Assembly: GCF_013363995.1 (NCBI RefSeq)
Contig: NZ_JABWGO010000001.1
Coordinates: 2,353,853 to 2,417,852 of the forward strand
Direction: 5' to 3'
Length of the DNA stretch: 64,000 nt
Source: Nonomuraea rhodomycinica
Lineage (GTDB): Bacteria > Actinomycetota > Actinomycetes > Streptosporangiales > Streptosporangiaceae
The notes under the pieces were generated by a model. It saw only the letters and a program-made list of their open reading frames with translations, was not told the DNA's origin and searched no databases. Positions 33,181 through 42,092 of the stretch are shown piece after piece; position 1 is the stretch's first letter, and each line of letters starts with the position of its first letter. A program made the position numbers and the translations under genes.

Positions 33181-33866
33181 ACCGGCCCGCCGCGGACCGG
33201 CCCGCCGCTGACCGGGTGGCTCCGGTCCGGGTCGTGCTGGCCGACGACGAGCGCCTCATCAGGTCCGGATGGGCGGCGATGCTGTCCGTCCACGACGGCC
33301 TGGAGGTCGTGGGCCAGGCCGCGGACGGTGTCGAGGCGGTCGAGGCGGGCACGGGCGCCGACGTCGTGCTGATGGACGTGCGCATGCCGCGCCTCGACGG
33401 CCTGTCCGCCACCCGCGAGCTGACCCGCCGCTCGCCCGCGACGCGGGTCGTCGTTGTCACCACGTTCGAGAGCGACCAGCTCGTCTGGGGCGCCCTGCGG
33501 GCCGGAGCCGCCGGCTTCGTCCTCAAGCGCGCCCCGGCGGCCGAGCTGGTGGAGGCGATCCGCCTGGTGCACGGGCGCGACGCCGTGCTCTTCCCGGACG
33601 CGCTGCGCCGCCTGGCCTCCCCCCACCAGGGCTCGGCCACGCGGCGCCTGCCCGTGGAGCCCACGCCGCGCGAGCTGGAGGTGCTGCGGCACGTGACGCT
33701 CGGACGGACCAACGCGGAGATCGCCGAGGCGCTGCACGTCTCGCGGGAGACGGTCAAGACGCACGTCGGCAACGTGCTGGCCAAGCTCGGGGCGCGCGAC
33801 CGCACCCACGCGGCCGTCCTCGCGTACGAGCTGGGCCTGGTCTTCGCCGGCGTGGAGCCGTGGTGA
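33177..33866 (+). CDS. NarL/FixJ-family response regulator
   Basis: The 229-aa protein has a receiver domain (VRVVLADDERLIRSGWAAML; phospho-acceptor Asp in VVLMDVRMPRLDG; VVVVTTFESDQ; Lys in GFVLKRAPAAEL) and a C-terminal LuxR-type HTH (TPRELEVLRHVTLGRTNAEI, HVSRETVKTHVGNVLAKLG). GTG 33177 overlaps the kinase stop by four bases (GTGA). ATG 33150 with GGAGG further upstream is an alternative start. It is phosphorylated by the adjacent kinase and then acts on DNA. Target genes are unknown; the divergent membrane protein is one candidate. Confidence 0.9.
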   Translation: MNRPAADRPAADRVAPVRVVLADDERLIRSGWAAMLSVHDGLEVVGQAADGVEAVEAGTGADVVLMDVRMPRLDGLSATRELTRRSPATRVVVVTTFESDQLVWGALRAGAAGFVLKRAPAAELVEAIRLVHGRDAVLFPDALRRLASPHQGSATRRLPVEPTPRELEVLRHVTLGRTNAEIAEALHVSRETVKTHVGNVLAKLGARDRTHAAVLAYELGLVFAGVEPW

Positions 33867-33880
33867 CCGGCCCTCGGAGA

Positions 33881-36484
33881 TCAGTGGTCCAAGCCGGTCG
33901 GGCCTGCGTCGTCCCCGGCGTGGGGAAGTGAGGTGGCGATGGGGAGGCTCTGCGTGAACGCGCTCAGCGGTCCGACCTGTCCACGGCTCTCGGGCGGCAC
34001 CAGTCGCACCCGGTCGTCCCGAGGGCCTCGGTACAGCTTGACGATGTGATCCCAGGCGCCCTCGCGCTTCGACGGAATGAGGGTGACGACGCGGACCTGG
34101 CTCTCCCATTCCTCTTTCGCGCACTGGGATTTCCACAGGTAGAAATATCGCTCCCACTCCGTGGGAGCGTCCTCCCTGCCGGGCAGCAGATCGCTGGCGA
34201 AGACCCTGTCGGCGGTCGTCACCGCGAGCACGAGAAGGTTGGCGGTGTAGTAGGCGTATCGTCGCGCCGGGTTGCTCGGCTGCGGACGGTAATGCGGTGG
34301 CGACATGTCGCTCCGGTCGTCCAGTTCATGGAACAGCCGCGCGACGACCGCGTGCCAGGGCTTCGCATCGCTCCTTCGCGCCAACTGCCAGAGGAACTCC
34401 ACCACCGGGGCGTACGACGATAAGGCGGCCCACGAGAGGAGTGCCCGCAAGAGCGTGTCGTCCAGAGTGCTGATCAGCCTTCCGGGAGGGCGACGGGCCA
34501 TCTCGTCCAGGAGGCCGGCGACGAGCCGGGCGATGAGGAACTCCCCGAAGGTCGCGTGGACGAACTCGTACGCCTTGAGCCGGTCCGCGTTGCGAACCGC
34601 CTGGACCTCGTGCAGGAAGAAGAAGCTGCCGAAGATCCGCTCGCCGTCGGACAGTGGCGTCTCGAAGCTGCGCGCCGACGGCTGCGCCCGGCCCAGCGCC
34701 AGGAAGTCGTCGGTGACCTGTTCCGCCGTGACCCACCGGCTGCGCCGGTTGAACATCGAGAAGGCGACGAAAGCCAGCCTTTCCAGCCATTCCTCCACGC
34801 GCGTGTCGAGTTGGTCGGCCGGGTGGGCCTTGGCCAGTTCCCTCCTGGCGAAGCTGATCATCAGTTGTTCGTACAGTTCGGTCTGGCCGAACGAGGACAT
34901 CGCCCGGTCCAGGGGATTCCCGTCGGCGTCATAGACCGCCAGCATGAGCAGGAGCAGGGGCTGTCCGGCCAGGTCCGGATGTGCGAGCGCGCGTTCGGGG
35001 GCGAACGACTGCACCTTCTGACGGACGAAGTACGACGCGTTGACCGTGTTCCACACCTCCAGCCAGCGGCGGATCTGCACGTCGTCGAAGGGTTCCAGCC
35101 GTACCATCACGGTTCCGAGCTGGGGCGCGGCGAAATGAGCGACGGCGGTGCGCGAGGTGACGATCACGGCGACGGCGCTCCCCAGTTCCCCCTCCCGTTC
35201 CTGGAAGCGGGCCACCTTGGCCAGATAGTCGCTTCGCTTGACGCCGGTGGCCTGGAGCAACTCGTCGAACCCGTCGAGAATGACGACGGGCAGCCTGCCG
35301 CCGAGCGACCTGACCAGCGAAGGCCAGGACAGCATCTCCCCGGTGGCCTGCTGGATCGCCTTCTCGATCTGCTCCTGGATGCTGTCGCTCGCCGACACCT
35401 CACGCAGCGGCACACGGATCGGCAGGAACGCCGACGGCAGTCGCGCGCCCAGCACTTTCGTGAGCACCGATTTTCCCGCGCCTGGCTGTCCCAGGACGAT
35501 GAGCGGCACGCGGCTCGCCCTGGACTGGGTGAGGAACGCCGCGAGGAAGGCGGGCAGGTCGTCGCGTTGTTCCTTTCCTTCCCACCAGCTCTCCACCCCG
35601 GGGTTGTCGCCGTGCTCGATCTCGCCCGCGCGAAACCGCTGCGAGATGTACGCCTCTTCGAGCGTCGGCAGCCTCAGGCCGACGGGCATGTCGCCCAGCT
35701 CCGCCACCGGACGTCGCAGCGCCGCCTTGTGAACGTTCCGCAACGCCTGGAGTCGGTCGGTCGGCGCCTGACCGCTCGCGATGGTCGACAGGAGGCACTC
35801 CAGACCGGCCAGGCTCGCCCGGGTCGCCTGGTGATCCACCATCCCGGTCCAGAAGCCGAACTCCTGGACGTCCTGGGCCAGCCGCCGATAGGCGTCTTCG
35901 TACCTGGCGACGGCGCAGGACGGAAGCATGCGCAGAGCGGCGCAGGCCCTGTCGCGCTGCTGGGCAGTCAACCGGTCCCAGCCCGCGAGCTCCGGAAGGA
36001 TCTTCAGCAGGTGACGCGCGCCGGCCTGATAGAAGGAGCCGATCTTCTTCTTGGTCACCTCGTACGGCGAGTGCGGCGAGGGACAGGGTGGCGTCCGCAG
36101 ATCGTCGAGCGCTTCCTGAGCATCACTTCGCGCCTGAACCCGGTTGCGCCGGTCCTGCTCCGTCATCTCTCTCTTGATCAGGCGAAGATCGCCGACCAGG
36201 GACGACAGGTCGAGGTCGTCGACAGCCTCGAAGAGGGCGGTGTACACGAGAACGGTGTGCGCGGCCTCGATCCGCTCGGTCCGGCTGCGCCACGCGTCAC
36301 CCGCCCGCCATTCACTCCACCGGCCGAGCAGGTCGCCGCCCACCTTGACGAGCTCGTTCTTGGCCTCGATGAGATCCCACAACCCCAGGGTGCCCGCACT
36401 CAGCAGCGTGTCGAGCTCCTTGACGACCGGAGCCGTGCCCCCCAGCAAGCGCACAGCGTCGCTGTAGCGATACTCACGGTTCAT
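33881..36484 (-). CDS. NACHT-domain STAND NTPase with helical N-terminus (bacterial NLR-related type)
   Basis: In this 867-aa protein, residues 1-250 are helical and resemble the NNH (NACHT N-terminal helical, probably NNH7) domains of actinomycete NACHT proteins: YSDAVRLLGGTAPVVKELDT and RSRTERIEAAHTVLVYTALF. The NACHT NTPase follows: Walker A LGQPGAGKS (about 331-339), Walker B VVILDGFDELL (about 400-410), sensor-like VIVTSRT (about 441-447). The C-terminal 400 residues are helical without clear WD, TPR or LRR repeats. Related bacterial NACHT proteins act in anti-phage defence. That role is family knowledge, not shown here. It stands alone, convergent with the response regulator. Confidence 0.85.
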   Translation of the reverse strand: MNREYRYSDAVRLLGGTAPVVKELDTLLSAGTLGLWDLIEAKNELVKVGGDLLGRWSEWRAGDAWRSRTERIEAAHTVLVYTALFEAVDDLDLSSLVGDLRLIKREMTEQDRRNRVQARSDAQEALDDLRTPPCPSPHSPYEVTKKKIGSFYQAGARHLLKILPELAGWDRLTAQQRDRACAALRMLPSCAVARYEDAYRRLAQDVQEFGFWTGMVDHQATRASLAGLECLLSTIASGQAPTDRLQALRNVHKAALRRPVAELGDMPVGLRLPTLEEAYISQRFRAGEIEHGDNPGVESWWEGKEQRDDLPAFLAAFLTQSRASRVPLIVLGQPGAGKSVLTKVLGARLPSAFLPIRVPLREVSASDSIQEQIEKAIQQATGEMLSWPSLVRSLGGRLPVVILDGFDELLQATGVKRSDYLAKVARFQEREGELGSAVAVIVTSRTAVAHFAAPQLGTVMVRLEPFDDVQIRRWLEVWNTVNASYFVRQKVQSFAPERALAHPDLAGQPLLLLMLAVYDADGNPLDRAMSSFGQTELYEQLMISFARRELAKAHPADQLDTRVEEWLERLAFVAFSMFNRRSRWVTAEQVTDDFLALGRAQPSARSFETPLSDGERIFGSFFFLHEVQAVRNADRLKAYEFVHATFGEFLIARLVAGLLDEMARRPPGRLISTLDDTLLRALLSWAALSSYAPVVEFLWQLARRSDAKPWHAVVARLFHELDDRSDMSPPHYRPQPSNPARRYAYYTANLLVLAVTTADRVFASDLLPGREDAPTEWERYFYLWKSQCAKEEWESQVRVVTLIPSKREGAWDHIVKLYRGPRDDRVRLVPPESRGQVGPLSAFTQSLPIATSLPHAGDDAGPTGLDH

Positions 36485-36560
36485 GTCGGGATTATGGCCC
36501 GACGGACACCTCCATGCGGGCCATTCGCGTCATCCCTTGAGATCACATGCGATGCCGGAT

Positions 36561-37988
36561 TTACAGCGACAGCCCGGTGATCACCATGACCTTCTCGTAG
36601 GTGAGGTCGCGCATCGCCGAGCCCAGGCCCTCGCGGCCGATGCCGGAGTCCTTCACGCCGCCGTACGGCATCTGGTCGGCCCGGTACGACGGCACGTCGC
36701 CGATGATGACGCCGCCGACCTCCAGCTCCCGGTTGGCCCGGAAGGCCGCGTCCAGCGAGCGCGTGAACACGCCGGCCTGCAGGCCGTAGGCCGAGTCGTT
36801 GACCATGGCGTACGCCTCGTCCATCGACGCGGCGCGCTGCAGGATCATGACGGGCCCGAAGACCTCCTCGCGCGCCACCTTGGCGTCGGCGGGCACGTCG
36901 GTGAGGACCGTCGGCGTGATCGTGGCGCCCTCGCGGACGCCGCCGGCGAGCACGCGGGCGCCGCTCTCCACGGCCTCCTTGATCCACTGCTCGACCCGCT
37001 CGGCCGCCGCCTCCGACACCAGCGGACCGACCTGGGTCTTGTCGTCGGCCGGGTCGCCCGTGACCAGCGCGCCGACCGCCGGGAGCAGCCGCTCGACGAA
37101 CGCGTCGTAGACGGGCTCCTCGACGATGACCCGCTGCACGGCGATGCAGCTCTGGCCGGCCTGGTAGTTGGAGTAGAGGGCGACGCGGGTGGCCGCCCAG
37201 TCGAGGTCGGCGTCGGCCAGCACCACGGCCGCGGCGTTGCCGCCCAGCTCCAGCGTCACGTGCTTGCGCGGCACCTGGTCGGCGATCGCGTAGCCGACGG
37301 GCGCCGAACCGGTGAACGACACCACGGGCAGCCGCGGGTCCTGGACCAGCGCGCCGGCGCGCTCGTTCTCGACCGGCAGGATCGAGAACATCCCGGCGGG
37401 CAGGTCGGTCTCGGCGAGGATCTCGCCGAGCAGCAGCGAGGTGAGCGGCGTGGCCGGGGCGGGCTTGACGATCACGGGCGCGCCGACGGCGATGGCCGGG
37501 GCCACCTTGTGGGCGACGAGGTTCAGCGGGAAGTTGAACGGGGTGATCGCCAGGACCGGCCCGTACGGCACGCGCGAGACGTAGGCCAGGCGGCCGACGG
37601 CGGCGGGCTCGGTGTCGAGCCGCTGCACCTCGCCCGACCAGCGGCGAGTCTCCTCGGCGGCGAAGCGGAACGTCGCGACGGCCCGGCCGACCTCGCCCCG
37701 CGCCCACAGGATGGGCTTGCCGTTCTCGGCGGTGATCAGCCGGGCGATCTCCTCGGCCCGCTCGGCGAGGCGGCGCGACACGTGGGCCAGGGCCTCCGCG
37801 CGCACGTGCACGGGCAGTGCGGCGGCCTGCCCGGCCACCCGCGCGGCGGCCGCGACGGCCTCCTCGACCTGGGCGTCGGTCGGCACGGAGTGCCTGCCGA
37901 CCTCGCGCCCGTCGAGGGGATTGGTGACGATGAGCTCGGTGTCGCCGGTGGCGGGGCGTCCAGCGAGCCAGAAGGTGCGCACGTCCAT
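36561..37988 (-). CDS. NAD(P)-dependent aldehyde dehydrogenase
   Basis: The 475-aa protein has the full ALDH signature set: ITPFNFPLNLVAHKVAPA (cofactor site), VSFTGSAPVGY, LELGGNAAAVVLADADLD (general-base Glu), NYQAGQSCIAVQRV (catalytic Cys), and EEVFGPVMILQRA. It is an NAD(P)-dependent, non-CoA-acylating ALDH. With gabT nearby (42093) it could oxidise succinate semialdehyde or a related aminoaldehyde product, but other substrates such as glyceraldehyde-3-phosphate or lactaldehyde are possible. ATG 37988 starts MDVRTFWLAGRP. Confidence 0.9.
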   Translation of the reverse strand: MDVRTFWLAGRPATGDTELIVTNPLDGREVGRHSVPTDAQVEEAVAAAARVAGQAAALPVHVRAEALAHVSRRLAERAEEIARLITAENGKPILWARGEVGRAVATFRFAAEETRRWSGEVQRLDTEPAAVGRLAYVSRVPYGPVLAITPFNFPLNLVAHKVAPAIAVGAPVIVKPAPATPLTSLLLGEILAETDLPAGMFSILPVENERAGALVQDPRLPVVSFTGSAPVGYAIADQVPRKHVTLELGGNAAAVVLADADLDWAATRVALYSNYQAGQSCIAVQRVIVEEPVYDAFVERLLPAVGALVTGDPADDKTQVGPLVSEAAAERVEQWIKEAVESGARVLAGGVREGATITPTVLTDVPADAKVAREEVFGPVMILQRAASMDEAYAMVNDSAYGLQAGVFTRSLDAAFRANRELEVGGVIIGDVPSYRADQMPYGGVKDSGIGREGLGSAMRDLTYEKVMVITGLSL

Positions 37989-38062
37989 AGCTCCGACGTT
38001 ATGCCACCTGGGGCGACGGCGAAGGTGGCCGGGGCGCACAAAGCCCCGCCGGCGGCACGCCG

Positions 38063-38133
38063 CTCCGTACAAGCCCGCCACTCTGTACAAGCCCGCCACT
38101 CCGGGCAGGCCCGCCGCTCCGGGCAGGCCGCCG
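38063..38133. repeat. 18-bp tandem repeat between ALDH and glycosylase genes
   Basis: There are four head-to-tail units. Two read CTCCGTACAAGCCCGCCA (one with a T change), and two read CTCCGGGCAGGCCCGCCG (the last with one base deleted). The pairing of unit types shows two rounds of duplication. It ends at the stop of the glycosylase gene and has no coding sense in its own right. Confidence 0.85.
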
Positions 38134-38134
38134 C

Positions 38135-39208
38135 TCAACGGGACAGCCGGAGCCATCGGGCCAGATCCTCGATCTCCCGGTCGATCGCCGCGGCCATGTC
38201 CTCGGTGAACGGGACGTCCTGGTGGATCGCGTTGACCCGCAGCACCCCGGCCTTGCGGTCGGCGGTGGCGTCCAGCTTGCCCACCAGCCGGTCCCCGTAC
38301 AGGATCGGCAGCGCGAAGTACCCCCATCTGCGCTTGGCCACCGGCTTGTACATCTCCAGCTGGTAGTCGAACCCGAACAGCTCCACGGTGCGCCGGCGGT
38401 CGTGGACCAGCCGGTCGAAGGGGGACAGCAGCGCCGCCCGCCCGGTGAACGGCCCGTCCAGCAGCGCCGGATCGACCCGCCACTCGCCCTTGACGCCCTC
38501 GACCACGGCCGGTTCGCCAGCCTCCCCCACGTCGGCCGGCTCCACCGGGAACTGCGTCGTCCGCGCCCGGGCGATGCCGAGGGCCCGCAGCCGCCGCTCG
38601 TCACGCAGCCGCCGCGCCTCCTCGACGGGGACCGCCGGCTCGTCGGGGTAGACGCGTTCGGCCAGGTCCCACAGCCGGTCGTTGCCGCGACGCCCGGCGA
38701 CGGCGACCTCCCCGAGGACGACCATGCACTCCAGCATCTGGGTGACGTTGCGGTTGTCGGTCCACCCGGTGGACTTCCACGGCACCGCGCAGGTGTCCGG
38801 CAGCTCGCGGGAGGGCAGCGGCCCGGCGGAGCCCAGCCGGTCGAGGATGTCGCGACGGCAGGCGTCGTTGACGCGCACCCACTCCCGCCAGGGGCGTCCC
38901 GGGTCGGGCCGCAGGGCCATCTCGGCGCGGTAGAGCGCCAGATCCTCGCAGGGCCGGACGAAGGCCCGCAGTTCGAGCAGCTTCCGCTCCTCCAGCGCGG
39001 AGACCAGCTCCTCCCGGCTGTAGGAGGAGCCGAGCCGGCTCCACACCACCAGGTCGGCGTTGGGGGCGATGGCGGCGGTCGGGTCGATCTGCAGCAGCGT
39101 CAGACGGCGCACGAGATCGAGCAGCGCGGTCGGCCGCGAACCGTCCAGGAGCTGGGCGCGCACGGCGACACGACGGGCGTCGGCCGGGGAGAGCCGGTGA
39201 GGGGTCAT
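38135..39208 (-). CDS. AlkX/YcaQ-family (HTH_42) DNA glycosylase-like protein
   Basis: The 357-aa protein of the winged-helix HTH_42 family begins MTPHRLSPADARRVAVRAQL. The catalytic-type QxD motif is present as LLQIDPT (Gln40, Asp42), followed by APNADLVVWSRLG. Late blocks GRAALLSPFDRLVHDRRRTV, FGFDYQLEMYKP and RRWGYFALPILYGDRLVGK are typical of YcaQ/AlkX, whose E. coli and actinomycete relatives unhook DNA interstrand crosslinks. Streptomyces often carry such genes as self-protection beside genotoxin clusters; none is visible here. ATG 39208 follows GGGGATC; ATG 39217 is possible. Confidence 0.85.
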   Translation of the reverse strand: MTPHRLSPADARRVAVRAQLLDGSRPTALLDLVRRLTLLQIDPTAAIAPNADLVVWSRLGSSYSREELVSALEERKLLELRAFVRPCEDLALYRAEMALRPDPGRPWREWVRVNDACRRDILDRLGSAGPLPSRELPDTCAVPWKSTGWTDNRNVTQMLECMVVLGEVAVAGRRGNDRLWDLAERVYPDEPAVPVEEARRLRDERRLRALGIARARTTQFPVEPADVGEAGEPAVVEGVKGEWRVDPALLDGPFTGRAALLSPFDRLVHDRRRTVELFGFDYQLEMYKPVAKRRWGYFALPILYGDRLVGKLDATADRKAGVLRVNAIHQDVPFTEDMAAAIDREIEDLARWLRLSR

Positions 39209-39439
39209 GATCCCCATTGTGGCGAGCTCTGCGAGCCCGGCCGCGTCAGGCGGAAGACCTTCATCGGCGACCCGCCCCCAGACCCCGACCGACCCTCTCC
39301 TTTACCCACCATGTAACAGAAGTAGACCTAATTCGGGATGTTTACCATGCGGAGCGGTTTGAACGAAGCCCGCCCTGGCTAAGTCAACGTGTGCGGGTCT
39401 CCCAGCGCGGCGGGCCCCCGAGCAGAAAGGCGTGGGCCC

Positions 39440-40066
39440 ATGACCTCCTCGGCGCCGCTTGGACTTCAGGGCGCCTACCTGTTGGGCGAACGGGCGAGCC
39501 ACGACGAGCTGCGTTCCCGGCTCCTGGACGTCGCCGTCAACCTGCTCGTGAGCGACGGCCCGGAGAGCCTGACCATGCGCAGGATCGCCAGCGAGGCCGG
39601 CTGCACCACCACCGTCATCTACACGATGTTCGGCAACCGGGAGGGGCTCGCCGAGGCCCTCTACCTGGAGGGCTTCGAACGCTTCCGGCGGTTCCTGGAG
39701 GCCGTGCCGCAGCGCGACAACCCCTTCGAGTACCTGTCCGCGCTCGGCCCCGCCTACCGGCAGGCATGCCTGGCCGAGCCCGGCTACTACAGCCTCATGT
39801 TCGAGCGGGCCATCCCCGGCTTCGAACCCAGCGAGCGCGCCCGCACCCTGGCCCGCGCCGCGCTGAACATCCTCGACCGGGTCATCGCCGACTGCATCTC
39901 CGCCGGCTACCTCGTCCCCACGCAGCCCCGCAAGATCGCCGACGCGCTCTGGGCGGCGGCCCAGGGGGCCATCAGCCTCGAACGGGCCGGCCACCTGCGC
40001 GACGCCCGCACCTACGAGGCGGTCACCACGGCGACCATCTGCTGCTACCTGGTGTCCAAGCAGTGA
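39440..40066 (+). CDS. TetR-family regulator
   Basis: The 208-aa protein has the HTH SLTMRRIASEAGCTTTVIYT, with recognition helix residues TTTVIYTMFGNREGL, and a C-terminal domain containing EPGYYSLMFERAIPGFEP, similar to the TetR_C/WHG-type ligand domains. ATG 39440 has AAAGG upstream. A hairpin follows the stop by about 50 bp. Neighbouring genes do not point to an obvious target. Confidence 0.85.
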   Translation: MTSSAPLGLQGAYLLGERASHDELRSRLLDVAVNLLVSDGPESLTMRRIASEAGCTTTVIYTMFGNREGLAEALYLEGFERFRRFLEAVPQRDNPFEYLSALGPAYRQACLAEPGYYSLMFERAIPGFEPSERARTLARAALNILDRVIADCISAGYLVPTQPRKIADALWAAAQGAISLERAGHLRDARTYEAVTTATICCYLVSKQ

Positions 40067-40116
40067 GTCCCGCGGGTTCGCCCCGGCCCAGCGGTTGAGC
40101 CGGCACACCATTTCTC

Positions 40117-40141
40117 CCGGCCCGGCCGCCGGACGGGCCGG
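40117..40141. terminator. Hairpin downstream of the TetR gene
   Basis: CCGGCCCG (40117-40124) pairs with CGGGCCGG (40134-40141) around nine bases and is followed by TTCC. It probably terminates the TetR transcript. The rest of the 270-bp gap to the PucR stop shows no gene. Confidence 0.5.
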
Positions 40142-40336
40142 TTCCTGTGGTGGTTCGCCTCCGACCAGGCGCCCGGCCTGCCGAAGCGCCTGACGGCGGG
40201 GTCGCCGCCCCGCTGCTCGGCCACGGCGGCGGCGAGGGGGGCACATGCTCCCGCAGGCGGTGCCACCGGACAAGGGCAGGACGACTGGGCGTCCGATGGC
40301 TGAGCGTCGGATGACTGATATCCGGGGTGCGGCGTC

Positions 40337-41998
40337 TCAGGTGGGCGGTTCGCGGCCGTCCGGGCGGGCGCCGGTCGCCGGGTCGGTGGCCGCCAGCGCG
40401 ATCCACAGCTCCGCCCGCACCCCCGGATCGTCCAGATCCCGGCCGAGCAGTTCGGCCACGCGCCGCATCCGGTAGCGCAGCGTGTGCCGGTGGACGCCGA
40501 GCCGCTGCGCCGCCGCGTCCCAGTGGCCGTTGCAGCTCAGGTACGCGCGCAGCGACTCCACGAGGTCGGCCCGCGAGCCGTACCGCGTGAGGGGGGCCAG
40601 CAGCGCCCCGGCGAACGCCCGCGCGGCGGCCGGGTCGAGCAGCCTCAGCAGGCCCTGCCCGGCCAGGTCGCCGAACCGCACCACCCGCCTCTCGCCCCGC
40701 TCGCCGGCCGCCGCCGCGAGCGCGCGCCCGGCCTGGTCGAGGGCGCCGGTCAGCTCACCGTACGAGCACGGGACGCTCGCGCCCACCGGGCCGCCGGCGA
40801 GCGCCGCCACCTGGTCGGCGGCCCGCTCCCCCACGACGGCCACCACCACGCCCCCGCTTCGCGCCGGCGCACCGGCCAGCGCCGCCCCGCTCCCCTCGGC
40901 GGTGACGCCGGATACGAGATCGCGCGGGGACTCGGGGAGGAGCACCGTGAAGGCGTGCGGCTCGAGCGCCTCCAGGGCGTCGTCCGGGGCGGCCAGCACG
41001 ACCAGCGGCTCCTCGGGCAGCCGCCCGCCGACCGGCTCCAGCACCGCGCGCGCCCGTTCCGGCGCTCCCGCGAGCAGCAGCTCCAGGACGGACGAGCGCA
41101 GCCGCCGTTCCGCCTCCAGCCGGGCCCCGCCCTGCTCCAGGGCCAGCGTGAGCAGCGAACCGGCGGCGTTCAGGACCGTGTGGCCCACCGGCGAGAACGG
41201 CTGCGCCGAGCCGGCGGCGAAGAACCCGCGCGGTCGCGGCCCGCCGCCGAGCGGCAGCACCACCATGTGCCCGGCGGGCCCCGACCACGCCAGGCTCGCG
41301 GGCCGCCCCGCCTGCCCGGCGGCGGGCCCCGCGCCGGGCCGACCCGCCTGCCCGGCGGCCGGCCCCGCGCCGGGCCGACCCACCGGCCCGGCGGCGGGTC
41401 CCGTGGCGGGGTGGCCGGGCAGGGCGCCGAGGCGGGTGAGCTCCGCCACCACCGTGCCGACCTGCGCGCCCGGCGAGGCGTGGCGGACCTCTCCGGTCTC
41501 GTCCAGCAGCGCCGCCCACCCGCCGATCTCCTTGGCCAGGCGGTCCACCACCGCGCGGGGCCCCTCCGGTCGCAGGGCGGCGCGCGTCAGCCGGCCCTGC
41601 GCCGCGAAGGCGTTCTTGATCTCGTCGTACTGCTCGGCCGCCAGCAGCTCGCTGACCGCCTTGCCGATCGCGATGAACGGGACCTCGCGCGGCACCTCCA
41701 GCAGCGGCAGGCCGGCGTCCGCCGCCGCCTGGACGAGGCCGGGGGGCACGTCCTCGTGCGTGAGGCCCACCGCGAAGCCGAGCCCCGCCACCCCCCGCGC
41801 CACCAACCGGGCGACATATCCGGAAAAATCGGATTCCAGGCGCATCCCGGTGGTGAGGAGCAGCTCCTCCCCCTCCAGGTACGGCGTCGGGTCCTCCAGC
41901 TCGCTGACCGCGACCCAGCGCACCACCACGCCCTCGACCGACCCGGCGAGCGGCCGCAGCCCCATCCGCCGCACCACGACCCGAAGCGAAGGCGCCAT
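40337..41998 (-). CDS. PucR-family transcriptional regulator, probable regulator of gabT
   Basis: The 553-aa protein has an N-terminal PucR-like sensory domain (GVVVRWVAVSELEDPTPYLE, GEELLLTTGMRL). A GAF-like middle follows, then the C-terminal HTH_30: LVESLRAYLSCNGHWDAAAQ, RLGVHRHTLRYRMRRVAELL. ATG 41998 opens MAPSLRVVVRRMGL. It is divergent from gabT, separated by 94 bp with a palindrome, so activation of amine catabolism is likely. A Gly/Ala/Pro-rich insert in the middle (repeats of GRPGAGPAAGQA) is encoded by tandem 36-bp DNA repeats near 41300-41400. Confidence 0.88.
   Translation of the reverse strand: MAPSLRVVVRRMGLRPLAGSVEGVVVRWVAVSELEDPTPYLEGEELLLTTGMRLESDFSGYVARLVARGVAGLGFAVGLTHEDVPPGLVQAAADAGLPLLEVPREVPFIAIGKAVSELLAAEQYDEIKNAFAAQGRLTRAALRPEGPRAVVDRLAKEIGGWAALLDETGEVRHASPGAQVGTVVAELTRLGALPGHPATGPAAGPVGRPGAGPAAGQAGRPGAGPAAGQAGRPASLAWSGPAGHMVVLPLGGGPRPRGFFAAGSAQPFSPVGHTVLNAAGSLLTLALEQGGARLEAERRLRSSVLELLLAGAPERARAVLEPVGGRLPEEPLVVLAAPDDALEALEPHAFTVLLPESPRDLVSGVTAEGSGAALAGAPARSGGVVVAVVGERAADQVAALAGGPVGASVPCSYGELTGALDQAGRALAAAAGERGERRVVRFGDLAGQGLLRLLDPAAARAFAGALLAPLTRYGSRADLVESLRAYLSCNGHWDAAAQRLGVHRHTLRYRMRRVAELLGRDLDDPGVRAELWIALAATDPATGARPDGREPPT
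41300..41400. repeat. 36-bp in-frame tandem repeat inside the PucR gene
   Basis: Nearly three copies of a unit containing CGCCTGCCCGGCGG and GCGCCGGGCCGACC encode repeated GRPGAGPAAGQA in the linker of the PucR protein. The unit length is a multiple of three, so the frame is kept. It is likely a flexible, slippage-prone linker. Confidence 0.75.
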
Positions 41999-42030
41999 CC
42001 CTGAGAGTTGTCCATTCCGGCGAAGAAACG

Positions 42031-42046
42031 TGGCACCAGTGTGCCA
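42031..42046. promoter_or_regulatory. Palindrome in the PucR/gabT divergent promoter
   Basis: TGGCACCAGTGTGCCA has perfect 6-bp arms around CAGT. It lies in the 94-bp gap between PucR and gabT and is followed by the direct repeat ATATCGACATATCG. Likely a PucR site, by place and symmetry only. Confidence 0.6.
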
Positions 42047-42092
42047 TATCGACATATCGGCGCAGGTGGAGGCGGGGCTTAACGTCGGAGCT

